From: Flaveria trinervia
Taxonomy: Eukaryota; Streptophyta; Magnoliopsida; Asterales; Asteraceae
DNA: 64,000 nt
Assembly (NCBI GenBank): GCA_025506515.1
Contig: CM046444.1
Coordinates: forward strand, 121,217,930 to 121,281,929
Direction of reading: 5' to 3'
The notes below the pieces were generated by a model that saw nothing but the letters and a program-made list of their open reading frames with translations, searched no databases and had not been told where the DNA came from. Both the position numbers and the translations under genes were made by a program. Each line of letters starts with the position of its first letter. The first letter of the stretch is position 1. Below, piece by piece: positions 23,601 through 33,855 of the stretch.

Positions 23601-23746
23601 AGTGGTTTATTTTCTCGAGACTTCTAATGGGGTTGTGGCTTACGTGCAGCATTACCTTTTGTTTGGGTTGACCCCACCTTTCTCGTGGTTACTCTTTCGA
23701 TCCTTGAGTCTAGAATCCCTTCGGTTGTAGTCGATCAGTCCTTCGG

Positions 23747-24675
23747 CTACGGCGATGGCCGAGAGAGATCTTGAACCCCTCGCCGCTCTAACTCTGTCTT
23801 GGCCCATGGTTGTAGGCCATCGAGAAAGTAGAACAGGGAGTCCTTATCCGACATATCCGGAATCTCAAGGACAAGAGTGGTAAACTCTTTGATGTAGTCC
23901 TTGATAGTGCTGGTTTGTTTCAATTTACGTAATCGACTCCTTGCTTCATTTTCAGCATTTTTCGGATAGAATTGTTTCTTTAATTCCTTAATGAAATCAG
24001 CCCAAGTGTTGAGGGTGCACATACCTCTTTCGATCTCCCCATGCTTACGTCGCCACCATACCCCGCTGTATCCTTCAAGTAAAGTGTGGTTGTCTTGATT
24101 TTGGTAGCATCGTCGGTGATGTTCACACCATCAAAGTAACGTTCCATCTCCCATAGAAAGTTGTCTACAGCCCTTGCCTCGCGTTTACCAACAACGGGTG
24201 TCGGTTTAGGGACTTCGATTCTTGGTGCGAAGTTGATGATGTTGCCCCCTGCTACGGCCATGGTTTTGCTGCATTCATTAACCTTTGCTTCCAAACCGAT
24301 AAGGTTGCGATGCGTGTTAGCCGAAAGCTCGTCCATGTCTTTTTGGACCTGTTTGAGTGCATCTTTGATAGCCTCTCTGACTGCATCGTTTATCATGATC
24401 TTTACTTCTCCGCGAAGTACCTTGATAGCAGCCTTAAGATCTTCCCTAAGTTCAGGGAAGTCGGTCTCCAAGCTCTCTATCCGTTGTAACTGGTCGTCAG
24501 CTTGTGTTCCAAGACATGTCATTACTGATTCTAAATCAGCAACTCTTTTCTCTAGGGTTTTGTCTTTGGACATCCCACGACTCTTCTTGCTTCCATGGGA
24601 AGTTCCTTCCCGACCACGATTGTCTTCTCCTCCAACAGCGCTTGTGACCACGATCTTCTCTGATTCAGTCGTCAT
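23747..24675 (-). pseudogene. Chromovirus gag, one frameshift
   Basis: Starts at the Met of MTTESEKIVV (24675). A long N-terminal coiled-coil-like part (about residues 40-150) precedes the gag core. The frame changes at about 24055, where the conserved ALWW box is lost, and continues in another frame (about 24022 to 23747) with FYPKNAENEARSRL and LEIPDMSDKDSLFYFLDGL. The normal primer site should lie just upstream but is missing; only TGATTCACTGGG remains before the ATG. Confidence 0.8.
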
Positions 24676-24692
24676 CCCAGTGAATCAACCTG

Positions 24693-25257
24693 TGTCACGC
24701 ACCGCTTACATTCAAAGCCATAATGAACGGGATTCCGGAATTTTCCAGCAAATCCCCAACACTTCAAGATTCAAGGATTACACCAAAGATATCTCAAGAA
24801 GTGTCTAGATTTAACCATAGAAAAATCTATTTAAGCCTAGAAATCTCCTTGTAAATATCTTAGATATTTAGTACTTAGATATTTCTAGATTTGAAATAAT
24901 CCAGATATTAGGACAAGTATAAATAGGTGGTGATGGTTTCATTCCAAACCACCTCATAAAAGTGTTGTAATCCAAGCTTTCTTTCTAGATTTGGAATAAT
25001 CTAGATATTAGGACAAGTATAAATAGGTGGTGATGGTTTCATTCCAAACCACCTCATAAAAGTGTTGTAATCCAAGCTTTCTTGTAACCAAGCTTTCAAA
25101 TAATACAAGTGCTCTTTCTTTCAAGCCTTCTTGTGATCTTTCTTACAATCTCTATGAGTCGTTGAATCGCTGCCAACTTGGTGATCAAGTTAAGATCAAG
25201 GCTGACTTAGTACGTTGACTAAGTGCCGCACGAGAGTTTGGAAATTACTCCGTGACA
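24693..25257 (+). repeat. Chromovirus-type LTR in inverted (plus) orientation
   Basis: 565 bp from TGTCACGCACC to CTCCGTGACA. It faces the opposite way to the coding region it adjoins. The first base of the LTR follows directly on the truncated leader of the minus-strand gag. It contains a 100-bp tandem duplication. Confidence 0.88.
24882..25081 (+). repeat. 100-bp tandem duplication of the LTR promoter zone
   Basis: Two head-to-tail 100-bp units (24882-24981 and 24982-25081) differ at two positions. Each contains the TATA-type word TATAAAT (24918 and 25018), so this LTR carries two core promoter candidates 100 bp apart; the LTR at 19595-20057 has one. Confidence 0.9.
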
Positions 25258-25259
25258 AG

Positions 25260-25271
25260 TGGTATCAGAGC
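25260..25271 (+). other. Primer-binding site (initiator Met tRNA)
   Basis: TGGTATCAGAGC two bases after the plus-strand LTR, the same as at 17026, and followed by the usual leader to gag. Confidence 0.9.
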
Positions 25272-25287
25272 ACGTCGATTCACTGGG

Positions 25288-25675
25288 ATGACGACTGAAT
25301 CAGAGAAGATCGTGGTCACAAGCACTGTTGGAGGAGAAGACAATCGTGGTCGGGAAGGAACTTCCCATGGAAGCAAGAAGAGTCGTGGGATGTCCAAAGA
25401 CAAAACCCTAGAGAAAAGAGTTGCTGATTTAGAATCAGTAATGACATGTCTTGGAATACAAGCTGACGACCAGTTACAACGGATAAAGAGCTTGGAGACC
25501 GACTTCCCTGAACTTAGGGAAGATCTTAAGGCTGCTATCAAGGTACTTCGCGGAGAAGTAAAGATCATGATAAACGATGCAGTCAGAGAGGCTATCAAAG
25601 ATGCACTCAAACAGGTCCAAAAAGACATGGACGAGCTTTCGGCTAACACGCATCGCAGCCTTATCGGTTTGGAAA
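25288..25675 (+). pseudogene. Truncated plus-strand gag start
   Basis: The first ~129 codons of the same gag as at 24675, nearly identical. It ends at LIGLE, where GTTTGGAA is shared with the LTR tip that follows; the joined frame stops four codons later. Confidence 0.85.
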
Positions 25676-25770
25676 TTACTCCGTGACATCCCACGATTGT
25701 CTTCTCCTCCAACAGCGCTTGTGACCACGATCTTCTCTGATTCAGTCGTCATCCCAGTGAATCGACGTGC
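25667..25770. repeat. Inverted-repeat joint (partner 19513-19616)
   Basis: LTR tip (to 25688) joined to the reverse complement of the gag start. The whole ~104 bp is the reverse complement of 19513-19616 with about one mismatch, so the 6.3-kb block between carries matching inverted ends. Bases 25771-25786 are a further 16-bp LTR scrap (TTTGAATGTAAGCGGT). Confidence 0.85.
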
Positions 25771-25788
25771 TTTGAATGTAAGCGGTCG

Positions 25789-26361
25789 TCAAAGTCAATA
25801 TGGTTTTAACAAGGGAGTAACTATGTTTGCTTACTTGTCATGTTATTAGAAATGCATGGAGTTACTTACTTGGTTTAAAGTGGGATGCCTATCAGCAAAG
25901 AAATAAAAGTTACGTGTATCATTAGTTATATTTCCGTTTGTAAGTCGTAGATCAATTGGTTTAGAATTATTCATCTCATGACTTTTCAATGAGACTCGGT
26001 TGATGTAATATGCTTCAAGTGAGCTAGAGTTTTTTTATCACAGTGGGTTTTTGGATGATGGATTTTTTTGAAACAGATTCAACACTTTGCCTAGATGACT
26101 AGACATACAGTATTCATTGGCCGTTTAAAAAAATAAATTTCTAAATATTTTTATCGACCAATAGGTATGGTCTATATTGTTAAATTCCAAGTTACTATTA
26201 TTAGATGTAACATTTCTTAAATGTCATGTTATTTTCTAAGAAACGAGTCATATGTAGACATATATTTAAAGCATATAAAAAGTAAATAATAATAATAACA
26301 ATAATAATCGATGAATGGTCAAATCGCTTTTTGATATAGTGAATATATTAAGTATACAAGT
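25789..26361 (+). repeat. Host segment duplication, copy B
   Basis: Direct copy of 15887-16458. At its end ACAAGT runs on into GGGGAGACCACC and unique DNA, the sequence expected at an unoccupied target. It begins immediately after retroelement scraps. Confidence 0.9.
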
Positions 26362-26894
26362 GGGGAGACCACCAAGTGGTTTGATCTTGGAGTCGACTTC
26401 ACTTCATCCCAATATCTTTTCACCCCAAACCCATTTTCTCAACATGCCTTTTACATTTTCTTGATCAATAGACTAATAAATATTTTATTAAATTATATGA
26501 ACAGTAAAATTATAATATATAAGTTAAAGATATTCATCAAATTGGTTTTCGAGTTATATTTATTCGTTTATATGAGTTATTATATTCAGGGTGGGTCCGG
26601 TTCAAAAATTATGAATTCAATTTTGATTCAAAAACTAGAATTTGAATGTGAATCAATTGTATAAAACATTTTCATATGTCTAATTTGGTTTGGATTGAAT
26701 TTCAGCTTTTCTGAATCTAATTCAAATATTAAATATCATATTTTAAATACTGTAAAATGATCTAATATGTAAAAAACCAAAACGGGTATACTCACGGTCT
26801 AATGACTTAGTGATATGGTATGTAAACCGTATAAAAACGGTGTAAAATGATCTAATATGCAAAATAACCAAAATGAGGGGGCAACATGTCGGTA
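26362..26894. other. Intergenic
   Basis: AT-rich unique DNA right of host copy B, with AATTTGAAT-type low-complexity words at about 26600-26760. No gene. Confidence 0.4.
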
Positions 26895-26902
26895 TATATA
26901 TT

Positions 26903-27541
26903 TAGGGTTGCAAACGAACCGAACGAACATGAACAATGTCTTGTTCGTGTTCGTTCGTTAAGAAATAAACTTGTTCATGAATTGTTCACGAATACTTATC
27001 AAACGAGATTTTTTGCTTGTGTTCGTTCATTAAGAAAATGAACATATTCATGAACTGTTCACGAACACAAACGCAAACGAACACAAACAAAAGCAAACGT
27101 ATACAAACAATTATTTATGAACATGATGAACACAAAAAATTAATAAACACAAACGAATACAAATATTATAGATTTATTTTAGAACAAAATCTATCTTTTT
27201 TCATTACAAAGATTACACAAAATTAATAAAAAATAATAAGTAGTTAACATATATATCAAAAAATACTTGATATAATAGTCATAACATAACTGACACAATA
27301 ACTAAGAATATAAACGAACATAAACGAATATTTTATCGAACGTTCACGAATGAACACTAACGAACATAAACGAAAACATTATTAGAACGTTCGCGAACAT
27401 AAATGAACGAACGCAGGTTGTGTTCATGTTCGTTCGTTTAACTAAAAGAACGGAATTTCGTGTTCGTGTTCGTTCATTTCGAACTTCCTGTCGAACGGTT
27501 CACGAACTATTCGCTGAACGTTCATTTCGTTTGCAGCCCTA
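26903..27541. mobile_element. hAT-like non-autonomous element
   Basis: 639 bp. Ends TAGGGTTGCAAACGAA and (reverse complement of the right end) TAGGGCTGCAAACGAA form a terminal inverted repeat with one mismatch in 16. A perfect 8-bp target duplication TATATATT lies at 26895-26902 and 27542-27549. The subterminal regions are dense in GTTCGTTCG/CGAACGAAC words, which would form strong secondary structure; the centre is AT-rich. No transposase. Open frames inside are by-products of the repeat words. Confidence 0.85.
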
Positions 27542-27735
27542 TATATATTTGTTGGTTTCTTGGTGTGGAATATGGACGGACTTTGGGTCAAGTCTAAAGA
27601 TGTAATAATGATGGACCGGGTCATGGTTCTAAGAGTTTACTCGGACCTTTTACTTGTAAAAAAAGAGAAATTGTATTTATTTATTGTTTTTATATCTCCA
27701 ATGTTTGCAGAAAAAGTTAGCAGAAAAAGAAAATT

Positions 27736-28243
27736 ATTGGATTTTAATAATCTTAATTTTTATTATTTGGTCGGGATTAATCCCAATTCAAGAAATATTT
27801 ACTAACACTTTCAACTTTAAGCTTATTTTCCTTCAATGATCTTTTACTAACTGAGAGTTAACCCTCGTTAGTTTTTTTATATGGAGCTAACTTTGAGTCA
27901 TTTTTCAACTACGCCGCTGCCCAACCTCTGTTAGGTCTGTTTTTCGGTCTTTAGCTTTCAACGTCACTTGAAATCTACTCTTAACAAGTCAAGTGGTTCA
28001 GATCAAGGGTGAAGAATGACGGGTTTCAGTGTGCGCACTTTTCAGATTGATGGTTGATTTTAACTTTCTGTTTGGTGTTTTGGCCATACAAGTAATCACG
28101 TAAAAAAAATTAACGGTGTTAACTCTCAATTATTAAGTTATCATTAGAGGAAAATAAGCAAATAGTTAAAAGTGTCTGTAAATTTTTTTGAGTTGGGTTT
28201 AATCTCGGTAAATAAACAAAAGTTAGAATTATTAAAATCCAAT
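27736..28243. mobile_element. TIR element, copy 1
   Basis: About 508 bp with long imperfect terminal inverted repeats (roughly 150 bp): the left end ATTGGATTTTAATAATC is mirrored at the right, and inner blocks such as CTTATTTTCCTTCAATGATC and GAGAGTTAAC recur inverted. A second copy lies at 30257-30776 in the same orientation. No protein coded. I could not define a clear target duplication, so the superfamily is open. Confidence 0.75.
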
Positions 28244-28429
28244 AACCCAAAAATGATACAACATCAAAATATTGAAAAAGAAAAGTATGACTACATATTA
28301 TTAGATACATGTAAAATGTAAGTTTATATATAACTTATACTAATACACTATATATTAATAACAAATGAAAGAAACTCTGAAGTTTCGTAACTTAGTGATT
28401 TTTCCCATCACAGTTCTTTTATTTTTATT

Positions 28430-28760
28430 ATACTTCAGCCATTAACGATTAAAGCCATTAACGATTAAAGTTTAGGATATTAAAGTTTAGTCATCAAATT
28501 GTTTATAGTGAAACTTTTACTTTTTCAAGTTTGATAACTAAAGTTTAGTATTTTATAGTTTAGCAGTCGATTTGTTTTTCTTTACTTTGACAACTAAAGT
28601 TTAAGATCTTAAAGTTTTGTCATTGATTTGTTTTTTTCCCTTTGGTCATTAAAGTTTAGAATCTTATAGTTTGGCTACTAAATTACTTATAGTGAGGTTT
28701 TATTTTACTAAGTGTGGCCATTAAAGTTTAGTTTTTTTAGTTTCACCATAAAACTTTGAT
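28430..28760. repeat. Irregular AAAGTTTAG repeats
   Basis: A run of degenerate units of roughly 60-90 bp built around ATTAAAGTTTAG...TATAGTTT...TTGTTT. No strict period. No coding potential. Confidence 0.6.
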
Positions 28761-30256
28761 TTTATGATTTCTAACAAACTAGACAATTGACCACCAAAGT
28801 AAAGAGGCTTGTGCGGGGGAAAACGGCTAATCTCTCGTCACGTATTTCTAGAGTTTGACCACTAAAGTTTACTATTACATAGTTTCATCATAATACTTTG
28901 CTTTTTATTGTTTCTGATGAGCCAGCTCGATAAAGACCAAAGTAGAGCAGCATTACATGTCTATTTGACCATAAAATTTAACATTTTTATCATTCCAACA
29001 TACCATATTGTTATATTTGAAAAAAAGTCATCCACCCGTTATCTACACATATGTAAATTAGTCATTACGTATGTGTAAATCTGATTTTATACGTGTCCAC
29101 ATGTTTAAAATGAAGTTCATAAAATATGTTTTTTTATTTTTTACAAGCGAGGGAAACATTTTTGTTTTTTTAGTTCTTTTGTTATTTTTCATTTTATAAT
29201 TTTCTTTTCCAGTTTAGTTCACATTAGTTTTAGTGTTTTTACAGAAAAAAAGAGTTATTATTTGAAACCTTCCATATTTATATATACTATAGATAAAAAG
29301 CTCTTATTCAATATATACCTTAATTTAATTTTCACTATAATTACTCAAAATTTTTGCCCCTTTAAGATTATTAAACTTTCACTAGGTCTTTCTAATCCTA
29401 TGTTCTGATCTTCTTTTTACAAATTAAGTTAGGCTAATGAAATGTATATAAATTTTGGTTTCTATTTAGTGGTTATTTTTGACTAATTTAGCTTAAATTC
29501 TAAAATTTTTTATGATATTAAATAATTTAAATTGCTTGGAATTTTTTTCACTTATTGGTAACTAAAACCCATATATGTTATTATTTTGCCTAACTATATT
29601 TAACAGTTCAAACATTTGTAGAAGTTTTACACATGTTTGGATTTTGAAACACATAGTGAAAGTTAAAGTGACATAAAAAAACTATAAGTGGTTTTGATGA
29701 AACACTAAATTTTTTTATTACTTTTATGTGATGTTTTCTCTTTGTTTAAGGTAACTAAATAATTAGATTCTTTTAATAGAAAAAATTGAAAGAAAAAGTA
29801 ATTAATCTTTTAAGAATACTTGTTAATAAGTAAAGCAATAACGTTTCAATAAAAAAAAAGTTTTCTAAAAAAGAAGAGAATAGTTTGCAAGAAGTGACAA
29901 TCTATAACAAAAGGAAGATAACACATACAATGACCCGTGATTTTCGATTTAACAAACACAATAAGGCAAGCGGAATCAAAGGATAAAACGAAACCATTGA
30001 ATCTGCTAGTGTCATGCTTATTAGTGCACCACAATTATAAGGGTTAGAAACTAAAAAAAATAAATATTTATCATCGGTTTAAACCATCAAACCATCAAAG
30101 ACAAACAGTCTAAGATCAGTTGGTCCAACCAACCCAAACGATACGGGTTGTTGTTTTCTTAAATTACAGGTAGTTGATTGGTTTATATTGTTGTCAAAAT
30201 GGTCCAAGTCCAGCCATAAACATCTCTAAAGGGTACGTCTGTTATAAATAAGTCTT
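28761..30256. other. Intergenic
   Basis: Very AT-rich with many A and T homopolymer tracts. I see no gene or bounded element. Confidence 0.4.
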
Positions 30257-30776
30257 ATTGAATTTTACTAATCTCAACTTTCATTTATTGGTTTGAATTA
30301 ATACTAACTCAGGAAATGTTTACAAGCATTTCTAACTTTGAACTTATTTTCCTTCAATGATCTCTTATTAACTGAAAGTTAACATTCGTTAGTTTTTTGA
30401 TGAAATTAGGCCAACTTTGAGCTATTTTTCAACTTCAGCATCACCTAGTCTCAATTAGACCCGTTTATAATTTTCTAACCTCCATCTCACTTGAAATCTA
30501 CCTCCAATAAGTTCGGTGGTTCAAATCAGAAGGTGAAGATTAATAGTTTTTGAGTGCGGAAGTTTCTAATTGATAGACGTGATGATAGATTTCAACTTTC
30601 TGTTTAATGTTTGGGTGACAAAGACAATCCACGTCATCAAAAACTAATTGAGTTAACTCTCAATTAGTAAGAGATCGTTGGAGGAAAAAACTCAAAGTAA
30701 AAAGTACCTGTAAACATATACTGAGTTAGGATTAATCTAGACCAATAAATAAAACTTGAGATTATTAAAATCCAAT
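30257..30776. mobile_element. TIR element, copy 2
   Basis: About 520 bp, clearly the same family as 27736-28243 (shared GAACTTATTTTCCTTCAATG, CACTTGAAATCTAC, AACTTTCTGTTT and the right end TATTAAAATCCAAT). It is diverged by many substitutions, so the two are old independent insertions or an old duplication. Confidence 0.75.
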
Positions 30777-31827
30777 AAACTTATAAATTATAATAAATTA
30801 AGTTGTTAAACCCTCAAAGGACTAAGCATGTATAATTTCTTTTTTGATGTACGTTCTGCATAATCTTAGAAGTTTGAGGGCCAAAAAACTAAATTTTCAC
30901 ATGCCAAAATCGTAAAATAACAAATTAATTTGGTTTGAAATTGGGTACCTAACCACCGCGTTGGGTCAACGACTCGTTTAGAAAGTTATTAAACAAATAG
31001 TTGAAAGTGGAAGTTTTGCTCTCTTGCTTTTCCTCTATGGTATGAACGCTATCAACTCATTCTTTTAAGTTTTAAACACGACAAAAAATAATAAAATATA
31101 CCTTCTTTTCCGTCTTTTTCTAATTTTTTGGAAACAAATAAATTATTATATTCAAGATTTTCTTGTTGAATTGTTTATTGGTTAATCACATTCCTATTGC
31201 TAATAGAAAATCAATACTTTTCATTAACGTGATACTTGTATAAATATGTGATACTATTTTTATTAACCCATGTATTATATGGATTGAATAAACAAAATAA
31301 TAAAAGTCATATATTACACTACCAACAACTTCATATGTTTAAATTTAAATTTCATATATTACACTACCAACAATTAAGTATGTAATTTCAAAATGTAATA
31401 ATTTTTTCAAAATAATAAAAAGATGTTTACATGAAAGACACAACTATCGTTCTCATACATATCCATCTTAGATTTACACACAATTAAAGAAAACATATTT
31501 ACAAGTATAATTTATCAAATGTTTGCTTAAATGATAATACAATGGCAAGACACACAAGTGTATTATCGTGTAAATCACAACTTATACATTGCATAACATA
31601 ATCTACTACTCAATATAAACAACCATACAACAACAAAAGTTAATCCACAACTAAGTTACCGCGTAACGCATAGAATTATTAATCATACATCTTGGAGAAT
31701 ATGATTCACACACACACACACCACCCACAAAACACATCTTTCTTGGCTGCTTCCAATTGCATACCCTCCAGGCCTCCACTAGTCTTCTTCATAAGCTCCC
31801 ATTAAAGAAACAGTCAACAAAACTCCC
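30777..31827. other. Upstream region of the CYB561-DOMON gene
   Basis: AT-rich. A repeated word TTCATATATTACACTACCAACAA occurs twice at about 31310-31370. Closer to the gene the composition turns CA-rich ((CA)n near 31710). No coding region. Confidence 0.4.
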
Positions 31828-31837
31828 CTATTTATAC
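31828..31837 (+). promoter_or_regulatory. TATA box of the CYB561-DOMON gene
   Basis: CTATTTATAC in a C-rich context, about 180 bp before the start codon. The pyrimidine/CA-rich stretch that follows is typical of a plant 5' UTR, so transcription likely starts near 31860. Confidence 0.6.
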
Positions 31838-32015
31838 ACTCCACACAACTTTACCTTCTTCCATCCACACTCTTCAACACCATCTCATCAATCATCATCA
31901 CACCAAAAGAAAAAAAAACCAAAATTTCCCACTTGGGTGTTCTTGATTTCACAATTTCACCATCCAAATCGATCTGTTTTGTGCTCTGATTGTTCCAACC
32001 CATCGATTTGATCAA

Positions 32016-33855
32016 ATGGGTAAAATCTTGATCCTTTTGTTTTGCATTTTGATCTCGAATTTGAGTTCAATTTCTGCTCAAAGTTGCCAAAACTATTCGT
32101 TTTCAACCAACGCAATATACACCACATGTGTTTCTCTACAAGCGTTGAACTCTCATCTCCACTGGAACTACCACCCCACCAACGCCACCGTCGATCTGGC
32201 TTTCCGGCACACCGGAGCCACCGCATCGCAGTGGGTGGCGTGGGCCCTCAACGTCAACGGTCGTGGGATGGTCGGAGCCCAGGCTCTTGTGGCTCTAATC
32301 AGTTCAAACGGTTCGGTTCGAGCCTACACTTCCGATGTAGCCGGTTTGAACACCGGTCTGCAACCGTCGTCGCTGAGCTTTCCGGTGCCGGAGATCAGGG
32401 CAGAGACGGTTAACCGCGACGTGGTGATCTACGCCACCGTGGTGTTGCCCGGTGGTCGGACCAGTTTTAACCAGGTGTGGCAGGTGGGTCCGGTGACTAA
32501 TGGAGCTCCGAGCATTCATGGGTTCGCTCCGGATAACCGGAATTCCGTCGGAACGTTGGATTTTGCCAGTGGTCAGACCGGCTCCGGCGGTAGCATCGGT
32601 GGCTCACGGCAGCGACGGAGAAACGTAAGTCTTCTTTTGTAACTTTCTTGATTTTAGTAGCTGATTTTCAAGATTCAAGATTATTGTGTGGTTTGTTAAA
32701 GTTTTGATTTTTATTGGTGTATTTGCATACCCATGTTGAGTAATTGAGAAATCATGTGATTGAGGTTGATTGATTAATAAATCTTTGATGTTTGATTATT
32801 GTTTGCAGACTCATGGAGTATTGAATGCTGTTAGTTGGGGGGTGTTGATGCCTATGGGAGCAATGGCTGCAAGGTATTTGAAGGTGTTTCATGTTGCTAA
32901 TCCTGCTTGGTTTTACATTCATGTTGCTACTCAAACATCCGCCTATGCGGTTGGTGTCGCCGGATGGGCCACCGGACTCAAGCTTGGTAGCGACTCCGTC
33001 GGAATTACACACGATACTCATCGGAATATTGGGATCATCTTGTTTGCCTTTGCAACACTTCAGGTAGACCTATTGGTCTTTCTATATTTTCTTACAATTG
33101 ACATAAAGTTCATTACTTTAGTTAACAATCACGAAAACAATGAATCTAGTGGATTAGAGTCTTGAAACAATATGTACTTAAAGGCGCACCCAAAGGGCTC
33201 GCCTAGGCTTGTTGTGCATCGTTGCAGTTTGCACAACAGTAGCGCCTTGCGTCCATCAAGGCGCACATGGAAATTTTGAAAAAAAAATCGTTTGAAAAGT
33301 CTAAATGAGCTAAAACTGATCTGAAACAACTAAAAGTAAAATAGTCTAGAATTAGCCTGAATCATGTATAAAAACCTTTCAAAATGGTCTTGTTATATTA
33401 TGCGTCTTGCTTAAAAAAGCCATCATTTTTAAGTGTTTGTGACAGTGTCACCCTTTGCGTCCTGAGTGCGTCTAGTGCCTTGAGCTAGCTAGCTTCAATA
33501 CACAATTGATTTATATTGATCTTGTGTTGGTAAACTTTTGCAGCTTTTTGCTTTGCTTTTGAGGCCTAAGCCAGAGAACAAGTACAGATTCTACTGGAAC
33601 ATCTATCATCACACTCTTGGATACTCCATCATCATCTTGAGCATCATCAATGTCTACGAGGGTCTTGATATCTTGGACCCTGAGAAGAAATGGAAGAATG
33701 CGTACACTGGCATACTTATTGCGTTGGGCGTTATCATGGTTATTTTGGAAGCTTTGACATGGTTCATTGTTTTGAAGAGGAAGAAAGAAGAGAAGAGGAC
33801 ACATGCAGGAACTAATGGTTCTTATGGAGCCAATGGAAATGGTCAATCAGCATAG
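32016..33855 (+). CDS. Cytochrome b561 and DOMON domain protein
   Basis: Three exons, 32016-32624, 32809-33063 and 33544-33855, all in phase 0, encode 391 residues, the usual length. CYB561-DOMON proteins are plasma-membrane b-type cytochromes proposed to carry electrons across the membrane, often linked to ascorbate and auxin. Order: signal peptide (1-21, [10 protein letters not shown]), DOMON domain (about 25-180; [31 protein letters not shown]), a Gly/Ser linker ending RQRRRN, then the CYB561 core of five membrane helices. Candidate haem-ligand histidines are in THGVLN, FYIHV, THRNIG and IYHHTLGY. A charged cytosolic tail follows ([10 protein letters not shown]). Exon 1 holds the entire DOMON part, matching the single-exon DOMON gene at 14012. 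Intron 2 contains a short repeat. Confidence 0.95.
33175..33270. repeat. GGCGCA-rich inverted repeat in CYB561 intron 2
   Basis: AAGGCGCACCCA and CAAGGCGCACAT frame CCTAGGC and GTTGTGCA..TGCACAAC hairpin arms. It resembles the decayed end of a small DNA element; related GCGTC/TGCC words continue to about 33485. It lies wholly in the intron 33064-33543. Confidence 0.5.

Larger units (their letters stand above)
19595..25786 (-). mobile_element. Scrambled Ty3/gypsy chromovirus
   Basis: The minus strand holds gag (24675 down to about 23750), CCHC knuckle, protease, reverse transcriptase, RNase H, integrase and a C-terminal chromodomain ending at 20070, then purine tract and 3' LTR (20057-19595). 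The gag-protease-RT-RH-IN-chromodomain order defines a chromovirus. The right side is abnormal: instead of a minus-strand 5' LTR there is a plus-strand LTR (24693-25257) with primer site and a plus-strand gag start (25288-25675), then an LTR tip and an inverted gag start. Several frameshifts and an altered catalytic residue in reverse transcriptase make it inactive as read. Confidence 0.85.

Noticed and set aside
24161..24808. 215-codon plus-strand frame opposite chromovirus gag
   Set aside because: Antisense shadow of the gag coding strand.
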